The notes under the pieces are model-generated. The model was not told where the DNA came from, did no database searches, and saw nothing but the letters and a program-made list of their open reading frames with translations. From Spartobacteria bacterium (GTDB lineage: Bacteria; Verrucomicrobiota; Verrucomicrobiia; Chthoniobacterales; UBA10450): a stretch of 64,000 nucleotides of DNA. Location of the stretch: NCBI GenBank assembly GCA_003134785.1, contig PLCN01000022.1:1-64000 (forward strand), read 5' to 3'. The position numbers and the translations under genes were made by a program. Shown here one piece after another: positions 35,046 to 43,209 of this stretch (positions are counted from its first letter, which is position 1; each line of letters begins with the position of its first letter).

Positions 35046-37520
35046 TCAGCCCGCCGGTTGTAGAGCAATTGACGGAGGAGCGAGCGAGGCCAAAATCTTC
35101 TGAAAACGCGGGTCGTCCCGAAGCGAATCCCACTGCGGGTAGAGCTTTAACTCGCCGTAAGTGATGCCGGCGGGAATCTGAGCGGCGATGGCAAGCTGTT
35201 CGATAGCCAGGTCCTTCTCACCGACCCATGCGTAGATCATCGCGAGATTGGTGATGTAACAGGCGCCATCTACCGAATCTTTCGTTACAGGCACCAACTC
35301 GCAGGCGCGGCGGCCTTCGCGAATGGCCTCCTCCTTGCGTCCCAGACCAGCATCGATAAGCCCAAGCCGGCTCCAGGCGGGAGCATAGTCGGGTTGATCG
35401 CGAAGGTTTTTTTCTTCGATCAGGCGGGCAACAGCGAATGCTTCTCGCGCTCTGCTTTCCTCGCCGAAAATGTGCGCAGCAAGGCCCACAAACCAGTCGC
35501 GCGCCCATAGCGAGTTGTTGTAAGTATCGCGTAGACCTTCCGGACGAATCGCCTCCAACGCCCGTGTTACACCCCTCAGGCTACGCGCCGCGAGAGAGCA
35601 ATTGAACAGGCCGTTTGCGACATCGGTCGCAGCCTTCGGATCTTCGCTCAGGATCGACGATAGCTCAGCGTGCCATCGGTCCAGATTAGCGCTCTCTAAA
35701 AATGAGATCTGAGCAAGCTGGGTCCGCGCGAATTGGTCATGCGGTTTGACCGATAAAGCGCGTTGGAACATTGCGGCCGCTTCGGAAAAATGACGCATTA
35801 CCTGCTGGGTAAACGCTGCTTCGACCAGGTTGCGGAAATCGCGCGGGTCCAGCTCGATTGCTTGCTCCGCGTTTCGAAGCGACTCCATCCAGCGGCCCTG
35901 CCGGCGATCGATTGCCGCCGTGTAAATGTAGACGAGCTCGTTGTTAGGCAATGTCACGCGGGCCAGGTCCAGCTCAGCGCGGGCGCGATCGTAATCGCGC
36001 GAAGCCTTGTAGGCATAGTCGGCCTTCATGAGATGCACTTCGCCTGCATCGGGATGAAGTTTGGCGGCACGCTCAACGGTTGCCCGGGCCAGCTCCAGTC
36101 GCGCGGCAGTATGATCGAAGCCCTGCCAATAAAGATCGATATGCACGGAGAACAGAAGCGAATAGGCACGAAGAAAGCGCGGATCGCGCGCGAGCGCTTC
36201 TTCGATTAACGAAACCGCCTGCAGCAGACTCTCCTTGGCATCGGGATTCGACCCCAGTTCCGTTAGCTGAAACGCTTGCCTGAAAAGTTTGTCGGCAACG
36301 AGATCAGTAGTATCCGCCTGAGCGATGGCAGCTTTTTCGCGATCTGACATTTGAAGCCGTAGTTGATCAGCGATTGCCTTTGCGATTTCGGTTTGAATCG
36401 CGAATACATCGGCGAGCTCACGGTCGTAACTCTGCGCCCAGAGATGACCGTCACTGCGCGCGTCGATAAGCTGGGCGTTAACGCGAATGCGATCGCCGCT
36501 TCGTTGCACACTTCCCTCCAGCACATTTGCGACGCGGAGTTGCTGCGCGATGTCGCGCAGGTTGCGGCGCGGCATTGCTTTGTATTGCATCACACTGGTC
36601 CGACTGATGACTCTTAAGTCGGCGACTTTTGCGAGATTCGTGAGGATCTCATCCTGGATCCCTTCCGCAAAGAACGCCGTTTCCTGGTTTGCGCTAAGGC
36701 TCTCAAACGGCAACACGGCGATGCTCTTGGCGGGCACGTGGGCCGGCAGCGGCGCGCCGCTCGCCATCATGGGGGCGGCCGGTTCAGGCAGCTTTTGATC
36801 CGAGGAATTTCTGAACGCCAGCGCGATGACGACTGCCACCAGGCCTGCCGCGGCAAAGAAGATTCCGCGTCTGTAAACACCGCGCGTCCGATCAGCGCCG
36901 CCCCTTTTCATTTTGTCCGGCACCTGCCGGTTTCCGACTTCGGGCGTGTAGAAATTGACGATGGAAAGCACGTTTCCGTGCTTTATCTCACATTCTCCGA
37001 GGTCGTGTAGAGCCGGTTGCCAATGCCGGTAAAGCGCCAGGTCTTCGGCCACGCGTTTCGAAAGCAGGATGTGACCGCCATCGCCGCAGTCCATCACCCG
37101 CTGCGCGATGTTGATCCCGGCGCCAGCGACATTCGAGCGGTCGTTCACGTCCGTCGTCGCGCTAATTGGTCCGCTGTGAATGCCGATGCGAACGGCGAGC
37201 GTCGGCTCATCCCGCAGCGCTTTACTGACTTCGACCGCGCAACGCACCGGCGCCTCGGGGCTACTGGTAAAGACCAGCGCCATGCCGTCGCCAGTCGGTA
37301 ATCGAGTGAGTTTGTCCGCCTTCTCCGCGATCCGAAACGCTTCCGTGTTTCGGATGATTCGATTCAGCTTCTGCAGGCTCTCGTGCTGCTCATTTATGAG
37401 CAAGCGTGAGTAACCGACGATGTCGACAAAAAGGACATGCCCAATCTCCAGCTTAAGATCGGCTTCGGCGCTTGCGACGAGCGGATCGTCCAGCACCACG
37501 AGTCCAATTGATGATGACAC
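35046..37520 (-). CDS. class III cyclase domain - TolB-like - TPR protein
   Basis: An 824-residue protein. Residues 25-180 are a class III adenylate/guanylate cyclase domain: HVLFVDIVGYSRL (metal Asp near 33), LPTGDGMALVF (metal Asp near 78), GAGINIAQRVM. A membrane helix is near 230 (IFFAAAGLVAVVIALAF). Residues 265-400 form the TolB-like domain common in this group (SIAVLPFESLSANQETAFFA, DEILTNLAKV, LWAQSYDRELADVFAIQTEIAKAI). The rest is TPR-like helices. The cyclase would make cAMP/cGMP on the cytoplasmic side, with the TPR part as a regulator or partner site. Known in many soil bacteria; the signal is unknown. Confidence 0.92.
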   Translation of the reverse strand: MSSSIGLVVLDDPLVASAEADLKLEIGHVLFVDIVGYSRLLINEQHESLQKLNRIIRNTEAFRIAEKADKLTRLPTGDGMALVFTSSPEAPVRCAVEVSKALRDEPTLAVRIGIHSGPISATTDVNDRSNVAGAGINIAQRVMDCGDGGHILLSKRVAEDLALYRHWQPALHDLGECEIKHGNVLSIVNFYTPEVGNRQVPDKMKRGGADRTRGVYRRGIFFAAAGLVAVVIALAFRNSSDQKLPEPAAPMMASGAPLPAHVPAKSIAVLPFESLSANQETAFFAEGIQDEILTNLAKVADLRVISRTSVMQYKAMPRRNLRDIAQQLRVANVLEGSVQRSGDRIRVNAQLIDARSDGHLWAQSYDRELADVFAIQTEIAKAIADQLRLQMSDREKAAIAQADTTDLVADKLFRQAFQLTELGSNPDAKESLLQAVSLIEEALARDPRFLRAYSLLFSVHIDLYWQGFDHTAARLELARATVERAAKLHPDAGEVHLMKADYAYKASRDYDRARAELDLARVTLPNNELVYIYTAAIDRRQGRWMESLRNAEQAIELDPRDFRNLVEAAFTQQVMRHFSEAAAMFQRALSVKPHDQFARTQLAQISFLESANLDRWHAELSSILSEDPKAATDVANGLFNCSLAARSLRGVTRALEAIRPEGLRDTYNNSLWARDWFVGLAAHIFGEESRAREAFAVARLIEEKNLRDQPDYAPAWSRLGLIDAGLGRKEEAIREGRRACELVPVTKDSVDGACYITNLAMIYAWVGEKDLAIEQLAIAAQIPAGITYGELKLYPQWDSLRDDPRFQKILASLAPPSIALQPAG

Positions 37521-37610
37521 CCATTCGGAGACAGCGGGTCCCGCGCCAAAAACCTCGATTTTCCGCGAAAAATGGCGTCTTCGATCGCGTTCTCTTTCAC
37601 ATAACGTCTA

Positions 37611-37725
37611 ACGCGTCACGGCGATCCGCGGAGAGCGCGGCAAGATACTCAGTCACGGTGGATGCTGGCATGGAGCAAGCCTACCACGAGGGCTTTTGCT
37701 GGGGCAACCGCGACGTCGGATACGC
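37611..37725. repeat. DUF1801 5' repeat unit, copy D
   Basis: About 115 bases resembling the DUF1801 gene start and flank, with several changes, between the cyclase and the ParE antitoxin genes. Confidence 0.75.
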
Positions 37726-37799
37726 CTGGGCCTCTTCCGTCGTTTTCCTTTCGACCGATATCTTGCGTAGAGATCGTTTCCTTCGTACTGTCGAACGTC

Positions 37800-38042
37800 A
37801 TGAGCACGGTCCACGAAATCCTCGACGCGATGGACAAACTGACGCGTGAGGAATTGCGAATCCTGAAACTGGGCGTCGATTCGCGACTCGCTGACGATGA
37901 CAACGACCTAGCATTGCTGGCTTCTTTGAAGGAAGCCATCGCTTATGCCGACAGTCACCCCGCCGAAGCCAAATCCATCGACGAAGTTCGCGCTCTCATC
38001 CCCCAATGGATTTCCGAGTCGAAATCACAGGCCCGGCCATAG
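37800..38042 (+). CDS. probable ParE-type antitoxin
   Basis: An 80-residue acidic protein from MSTVHEILDAMDKLTREELR at 37800 (an upstream frame to 37662 is disregarded because it is repeat-derived). It is mostly helical, with DEVRALIPQWISE at the end, like antitoxins that pair with ParE. It overlaps the toxin gene by 37 bases, so the pair is co-translated. Confidence 0.75.
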   Translation: MSTVHEILDAMDKLTREELRILKLGVDSRLADDDNDLALLASLKEAIAYADSHPAEAKSIDEVRALIPQWISESKSQARP

Positions 38043-38308
38043 CGGATCTCGCCGAGATAGTTTCTTACATCGCGCGAGACAATCCCGTGGGAGCGAAGGC
38101 GCTTGGCGAGAACCTACTTGATGCGGCTCTGAGTCTTGCGAAGACACCGTTTAAAGGTAGCCCCTATCCAAGGCTGGCCCGCGTTCGAAAGCTGACGCTG
38201 CCACCATTCAAGATTTTCTATCGAGTAAACGACCGGACGCGAGACGTAGAAATCCTTCGTTTCTGGCATTCGGCCCGACGTGAGCCGAAACTCGGACCTG
38301 AGGTCTGA
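38006..38308 (+). CDS. ParE/RelE family toxin
   Basis: A 100-residue protein of the ParE/RelE superfamily: MDFRVEITGPAIADLAEIVSYIARDNP and the C-terminal FKIFYRVNDRTRDVEILRFWHSARR. ParE members inhibit DNA gyrase, RelE members cut mRNA on ribosomes; the type cannot be told here, but the IFYRVN..T..VEILRFWH.AR motif is more ParE/RelE-like generic. The antitoxin gene precedes and overlaps it. Confidence 0.88.
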   Translation: MDFRVEITGPAIADLAEIVSYIARDNPVGAKALGENLLDAALSLAKTPFKGSPYPRLARVRKLTLPPFKIFYRVNDRTRDVEILRFWHSARREPKLGPEV

Positions 38309-38343
38309 TTTCGCAGTCACCTTGTTCGGCACGCCAAAGCCTC

Positions 38344-38480
38344 AGTTGACTGGAAGGCGTGGCGAGGAGTTATGTCCACACTTTGCAAAGTGTGACCATT
38401 GGTCAATGCAGTGATTTGAGGGGTTTGAGGTGCTGACTCGTGATTTCTCGATCTGTATCGGAGTTGGGACATCCATCTCG
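38344..38480. repeat. copy of the ArsR promoter/esterase fragment unit
   Basis: Part of a composite: ArsR 5' end and operator, then a degenerate esterase fragment (38432-38475), leading into DUF1801 repeat copy B at 38483. The order is the same as at 33955-34110. Confidence 0.65.
38377..38394. promoter_or_regulatory. palindrome CACACTTTGCAAAGTGTG
   Basis: Perfect palindrome in the stretch after the ParE gene. Flanking sequence, including GACCATTGGTCA and the preceding part, matches the ArsR promoter region at 33955-34014, so this is a copied regulatory region without the gene. Confidence 0.65.
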
Positions 38481-38482
38481 CG

Positions 38483-38638
38483 ACGGCGATCCGCGGGGAG
38501 CGCGGCAAGATACTCAGTCACGGTGGATGCTGGCATGAGGCAAGTCTACCATGAGGCCTCTTGCCGGGGCAACCGCCACGTCCCGATACACACGGGAGCG
38601 CGAATGCGCGCATATCAAGGACACGGCGCGGCCGTTCG
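38483..38638. repeat. DUF1801 5' repeat unit, copy B
   Basis: About 155 bases closely matching 34841-34995, including the minus-strand codons for MPASTVTEYLAALPADRR. Confidence 0.8.
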
Positions 38639-38720
38639 GTCGACGAGCACGAGGGGAATGAGGCAGAGCTTACTTTCGTCACCAATCGTCAATAGTAAGC
38701 CTCGACGAGTAGAAAACTTC

Positions 38721-40136
38721 CTACTCACCTGGTCGATAATAAGCTCTGACCTCTCCTGGTCTCCATAAGCTCTGCCCCATTTTGGGCTCCTCTTCGTTGT
38801 CCGATTCGTTACGATGCGACTGGCGGAGATCGCCACACAATTCATGGCGAGTCTCGTCCGCACACGGCAGCATCTGAATCCCCAGGATACACACATCATC
38901 TTCAAATGTTTCGCGAGCGGAGAACGACTTGGCATCCTCGAGCAAGAAATCGAAAAGCTCAGGTGTCGGGCGGTTGCCTTGTTCACGCACGTTGCTGAAT
39001 AGCCGATCGATTCCAAAGATCATTCCATCAGGACTCGTCGCTTCGCAGAGGCCATCAGTATAAAGGATAAAGAGATCGCTCGGCTGTAAGGTACGGGATG
39101 TCGTTGCGTAAGAGACGTTGTCGAACAAGCCCAGCGCCGGACGCTGCTCGCCCGGCCGCCAGGCGAGCGATCCCACTTCGCCGGTCAATTGGTCGCGGAA
39201 CAAAGGACACGGGTGCCCGGCATTCGCGTAACGAAGTTCTTCCTTCGCCAGGTCGGCAATGAGATAAAACGCGGTCGCAAAGATTGGCCACCGCGTGTGA
39301 CAAAGGACGGCACGCATTCCGCAATTCAACTCACTCAGGAACATACCGGGATCACCGGCCCATGGACGCGCCTCCTCGATCAGGCCGCGCAGGATTCCGG
39401 CGACAAGGCCCGCTCCTGCGCCGTGTCCCATCACGTCGCAGATAAAAATTCCTACGTTCGTATCGGAGACCTCGAGAACGTCAAAGAAGTCACCCCCGAG
39501 CTGCGTCGCGGGTTGCAGCCGGGAATGCACATGAAGAAGAGAGCTATTGGCAGCCGCGTGGCGCGGAAAGTCTACGTCACCAAGCGGCAGATAGGCCAGT
39601 TGAATGTCTCGCGCCAGCTCGAGCTCCGCCTTCATCGCTTCATTCTGAGTGCGCAATTGCCAGGCATAATCGGCCACTTGTCGCTGAAGCTGTTTGCGTT
39701 CGAGCGCATAGCGCACCGCCCGCATCAGAACCGTCACGCTCATCGAACCCTTTACGAAGTAATCTTGTGCTCCCGCGCGCACACTCTCCACGGCCAGTGC
39801 TTCATCAGCCAAGCCGCTGAGAATGATTATCGGCAGATTCGGCGCAACTCTTTGGATCTTCCAAAATGTCTCCAGACCGCGGCTATCTGGCAAATTCAGA
39901 TCGAGCAGGATCACGTCGATCTCGCGCGAACCCAGCAGGGGGATCGCCGCCTCGATTGTCGTCTCGCGCTCAATGACAAAGTCGGCCGTGTCCGCATCGT
40001 GGAAAGCCATTTCCAGCATGCCGGCTAGGATTGGGTCGTCTTCGACCAAAAGAATGTGGCTGGTGCAGAGGGGGACGCCGCCTGTCTTGCTGGGAAATGT
40101 GAGATCGTGAAGTGCAGTGGCAATAATGGGTTTCAT
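38721..40136 (-). CDS. response regulator with PP2C/SpoIIE-type phosphatase domain (RsbU-like)
   Basis: About 471 residues from MKPIIATALHDL (the frame is open to 40214). It starts with a receiver domain: HILLVEDDPILAG, phospho-acceptor Asp in VILLDLNLPDSRG, and the conserved Lys in YFVKGSM. The C-terminal half is a PP2C-family phosphatase: QPATQLGGDFFDVLEV, FICDVMGHGAGAG, TDGLCEATSPDG. These proteins relieve sigma factor inhibition by dephosphorylating an anti-anti-sigma factor. The last 20 or so residues (MGQSLWRPGEVRAYYRPGE) look like repeat-derived read-through, and the natural end may be earlier. Confidence 0.9.
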   Translation of the reverse strand: MKPIIATALHDLTFPSKTGGVPLCTSHILLVEDDPILAGMLEMAFHDADTADFVIERETTIEAAIPLLGSREIDVILLDLNLPDSRGLETFWKIQRVAPNLPIIILSGLADEALAVESVRAGAQDYFVKGSMSVTVLMRAVRYALERKQLQRQVADYAWQLRTQNEAMKAELELARDIQLAYLPLGDVDFPRHAAANSSLLHVHSRLQPATQLGGDFFDVLEVSDTNVGIFICDVMGHGAGAGLVAGILRGLIEEARPWAGDPGMFLSELNCGMRAVLCHTRWPIFATAFYLIADLAKEELRYANAGHPCPLFRDQLTGEVGSLAWRPGEQRPALGLFDNVSYATTSRTLQPSDLFILYTDGLCEATSPDGMIFGIDRLFSNVREQGNRPTPELFDFLLEDAKSFSARETFEDDVCILGIQMLPCADETRHELCGDLRQSHRNESDNEEEPKMGQSLWRPGEVRAYYRPGE

Positions 40137-40566
40137 TTTTGTGGTTTTAATACCGCGCTGAGAGGCGCGGTTGATGCCGTTTAACGGAACAAACGGACCC
40201 CCGTTTTGCAGCATCGCTTGTGCCGCCGGGGAAGTAGGCGGGATCTCCTGCGAAGGACTTACCTATTCTCTCGGCTGATTCCTAGCCCAGCACTTTAGCG
40301 CTGGGGCGATGCGCCCTCCTGAGGGAGTCCTTCACGGACGAAAGAATCCCTCCTTCCCGCCAAGGCTTATGGCTGCCTCACCCGCGACACACAGCAGCCG
40401 AAATCGCTGTCCTGACCGCCCTCCGCTGTTCGCACGGTGATGCTGGCATGGGGCAAGTCTACCATGAGGGCTTTTGCCGGGGCAGAGGGCTACATTCTAG
40501 GCTGAACCCTTTTTTGAGCCCCCTGCATCTTTACAGCATAGATCAATCGTCGGAGAATCGCTCACC
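40137..40566. other. intergenic stretch with a DUF1801 repeat fragment
   Basis: 430 bases before the small secreted protein. Only the repeat at 40434-40485 is recognised. Confidence 0.6.
40434..40485. repeat. DUF1801 5' repeat unit, copy E (short)
   Basis: About 50 bases from TGATGCTGGCATGGGGCAAG, matching 34882-34931 of the parent copy; the shortest of the copies. Confidence 0.8.
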
Positions 40567-40908
40567 ATGAAAATTCGAAACTGGTTCATCACTCTGTGTG
40601 TCGTCCTCACTCTTGGCGGGCTGAATTTCTCGGCCATGGCCGCCGATTTTGGCGATAGCAAAGACGTAAAACAGGTCCGCAAAGTCGTCGCAGCGAAGTT
40701 TGGCAAGGTTCTGCACGTCTCGGTCTCCCACGACTGGACTCTTTGCACCGCATACCAGGACGAGAGCGACATCTCCGTCGTGTTGCATCGCACCGCGGCC
40801 GGCTGGACGATCGCCGATCATGACGGCGGCGCGTTTGACGCCGAAACCCTGAAGAAACTCGGCGTCCCACCAGCAGACACCGCCCCGCTCCTCAAGGCTT
40901 ACCAGTAA
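40567..40908 (+). CDS. small secreted protein
   Basis: A 113-residue protein with a signal peptide (NWFITLCVVLTLGGLNFSAMA). The mature part has KQVRKVVAAKFGKVLHVSVSHDWTLCTAY and a C-terminal DAETLKKLGVPPADTAPLLKAYQ helix. No family is recognised. Single gene. Confidence 0.7.
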   Translation: MKIRNWFITLCVVLTLGGLNFSAMAADFGDSKDVKQVRKVVAAKFGKVLHVSVSHDWTLCTAYQDESDISVVLHRTAAGWTIADHDGGAFDAETLKKLGVPPADTAPLLKAYQ

Positions 40909-41186
40909 CGCGGGCCGGTCCCCCGTGTGCCCGCGAATTACTGCGAGTAGGGAACGTCATCGGTCACTGGTAGAGCGACATTGTTCTCGATGTGAGCGCC
41001 CGGAAGCGATCGATGCAGCTCCGAGCTCTACGAGTGTCCCACGAGCGGCCTGAAAACCGTTTTCTAACAAGCCAAAGCCGCCATCGTCAGCCAATTCGGC
41101 CGGAGCAGCGGCGAATACGCGATGGTGGCGGGGATTCGTTACTGAGGAATGACGCGATTCACAGACTGACCCCTCTCTCCGCTTCC

Positions 41187-41204
41187 CCACACTTTGCAAA
41201 GTAT
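41187..41204. promoter_or_regulatory. operator-like palindrome CACACTTTGCAAAGTATG
   Basis: Third copy of the ACTTTGCAAAGT core outside the ArsR gene, followed by GACCCATTGGGC. Confidence 0.55.
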
Positions 41205-41226
41205 GACCCATTGGGCAGCGCTGCGG

Positions 41227-41360
41227 TTGATTCCTCGGCGAACTTCGTTCAACGCGCCACGCCGATCCGCGGGGAGCGCGGCAAGATACTCAGTCACGGT
41301 GGATGCTGGCATGGGGCAAGTCTACCATGAGGGGTTTTGCCGGGGCAACTGCAACGTCCG
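41227..41360. repeat. DUF1801 5' repeat unit, copy C
   Basis: About 134 bases matching 34808-34943, including the minus-strand MPASTVTEYLAALPADRR start. Confidence 0.8.
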
Positions 41361-41376
41361 GGGGATTAGATTCTGT

Positions 41377-43209
41377 TCAACCCTTCTCGGGGCTGTCCCC
41401 TACCGGACCAAAAATTGAAAGTCGCCAAATTTCTGGCGGCAATGGAGAGCGAAACTTTAAACAGGCCAATATTATCACCGCGACGGGCAATCCGGTTGGA
41501 AAATTTGCCTTCTGAGATCTGCGACTTTGCTGAATGAACTCTTGAAGATGAGCAGCGATTGCTTCACCGTCGACTTGCGGCTTCTTATCGAATGTTTCGA
41601 TCGTTTGCGCTTCCCCTTCGTCCCTAAGGCTCTTAGTCAACACCTTATCACCCCAATCGCTTGGTGGAACCCAACCAATAAGGTCTAGGGGCTGGCAGTT
41701 ATTTAATTGCTCACCCTCGCCTGTCCTACCAAGGACTAGTTGTTGATAATATTTACCGATTACTTCGTTTCGTTTTATTGGCTCCAAAGCGAAAGAGAGT
41801 TCCAGAAGACACAACAACAGCAATGAACTCTGATCGCAAAACTCCGGAGGCCTCTCTCCCGTCGCAACATGTTCAAAAACGAGTTCGATTGAGTTTCCTC
41901 CTTCGATGAACGGCAAAGGAATCGCTCCGGCTCGACGCACAAATAGTTTGCTTTGTAAGCCATGGAGCCATTTTTCGATGTCATCCCGCCGGCCAATCTG
42001 CCATAGGGTTCGCCAAACGAGAAACAACTCCAAGTGGTGCAAGTCAATCAGAGGCCGTTGTGCTCCAGGATTAGCGTTGATTAACCCTACGAGCCAATTT
42101 GAGACCCTATGCTTGGCTTCCGCGCGCACTTTCTTTTCGGCTTCCGTATCGCGCGGCAAGATTTCAGCGAATGTTACCGCCAAGATTCCAAGCCGTCCCA
42201 TGTGCCAAAACGCGGTAAGTGCAGCGGCAATCGCGTCGAGATAATTGCCCGTGCGGGGAATTTCAAGACTGTGCTCGGTTGCCAGTTCGGCATTATGCGC
42301 CGTGTAGTACCTCTCCAATTCGGTGAGATAGAATCCCACCCACATTTGCAAAATTGCCTCTTTGACAGAGTTCTTGTCTGTAGTCTGATGAACCCGCCAC
42401 GCGGCCAGCATTGCCCATTCAGCGAGGTCTATCCATCCAGTCTCTGCGGTCGGATTAGAGCGACCGTACTCGCGCAGGATAAGCAAAGCCACGGGAATAA
42501 GACGAATTGTTCGTTCGTCCGTCTGCTTTTTCAGTAGATCCTCGAGAAAACGTCGCCAATTTGGCACCAATTGTTTGGACCATTCATCCGATCCATGTCG
42601 AAAATCCTCGAACTGGGAACAGATATAACTGAATAAGCTAAAGAATCTTTGCGGTAACAAAGAAGGTGTCAGCAACTGCTGCTTCACCTTGTCACTCAGC
42701 ACCGTCAGGTTCCACCGCTCGAATAAGAGTCCGACCTCGTTTCCGATTTTCGTCCCTAGACTCTTCGTCAGATTTTCGAAGAGTTGGATTCCGTTGCGGT
42801 CTTCGTCCTTGTTATAGACCAAGACAATCCTCACCTCGCGAACTTCTTTAAACTCGGAGGGGGTAAGATCCGGTGCCGCGGCTCGCCTCAAGTCAGAATC
42901 GAAGTCATTCTTCGTCCATGTTGCGTTTGAGAGCTCTTCGTCCTTTAAGACGAAAATGGTCAGTATCTTACCGTCTCGCGACAAAAAAGACGAATCGATT
43001 CCGAACTCGGCTTCCGTCTTTGTTTTTGAGATCTCGGTGGGGCCCGCTCGAAAGAATGGAAGGCGATATGGAATAAGATCGTCGGCTAGTGCCAGATTAT
43101 AAACAATCCAATCAAAACCGAATTTAGTCGTCGTCTTTTCGACGCGAGTTCGTTCCGCTAGGCTGCGGATGTAGTACGTTACAAACGATGTTGTAAGGTC
43201 TTCACTCAT
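41377..43209 (-). CDS. large protein of unknown function, third gene of a nucleotidyltransferase operon
   Basis: A 610-residue protein from MSEDLTTSFVTYYIRSL at 43209, which overlaps the upstream gene's stop in an ATGA arrangement. The N-terminal 130 residues contain a pattern EFGIDSSFLSRDGKILTIFV then LKDEEL, which resembles the D-(x)n-E/D-x-K layout of PD-(D/E)XK nucleases (an inference, not a certain match). The remainder (150-610) is mainly helical, with Trp- and Leu-rich segments (ETGWIDLAEWAMLAAWRVHQ). Lower GC than flanks. No known family. It could be the effector of the operon. Confidence 0.7.
   Translation of the reverse strand: MSEDLTTSFVTYYIRSLAERTRVEKTTTKFGFDWIVYNLALADDLIPYRLPFFRAGPTEISKTKTEAEFGIDSSFLSRDGKILTIFVLKDEELSNATWTKNDFDSDLRRAAAPDLTPSEFKEVREVRIVLVYNKDEDRNGIQLFENLTKSLGTKIGNEVGLLFERWNLTVLSDKVKQQLLTPSLLPQRFFSLFSYICSQFEDFRHGSDEWSKQLVPNWRRFLEDLLKKQTDERTIRLIPVALLILREYGRSNPTAETGWIDLAEWAMLAAWRVHQTTDKNSVKEAILQMWVGFYLTELERYYTAHNAELATEHSLEIPRTGNYLDAIAAALTAFWHMGRLGILAVTFAEILPRDTEAEKKVRAEAKHRVSNWLVGLINANPGAQRPLIDLHHLELFLVWRTLWQIGRRDDIEKWLHGLQSKLFVRRAGAIPLPFIEGGNSIELVFEHVATGERPPEFCDQSSLLLLCLLELSFALEPIKRNEVIGKYYQQLVLGRTGEGEQLNNCQPLDLIGWVPPSDWGDKVLTKSLRDEGEAQTIETFDKKPQVDGEAIAAHLQEFIQQSRRSQKANFPTGLPVAVIILACLKFRSPLPPEIWRLSIFGPVGDSPEKG

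Larger units (their letters stand above)
40909..41376. other. intergenic stretch holding repeat copy C and palindrome
   Basis: 468 bases with no gene: the 34-bp match at 41148-41181, the palindrome at 41187-41204 and DUF1801 repeat copy C at 41227-41360. It borders the low-GC three-gene operon. Confidence 0.7.

Noticed and set aside
33386-41360. Repeated 12-18 bp palindromes as a CRISPR array
   Set aside because: The copies are kilobases apart and linked to gene fragments, with no regular spacers and no cas genes.
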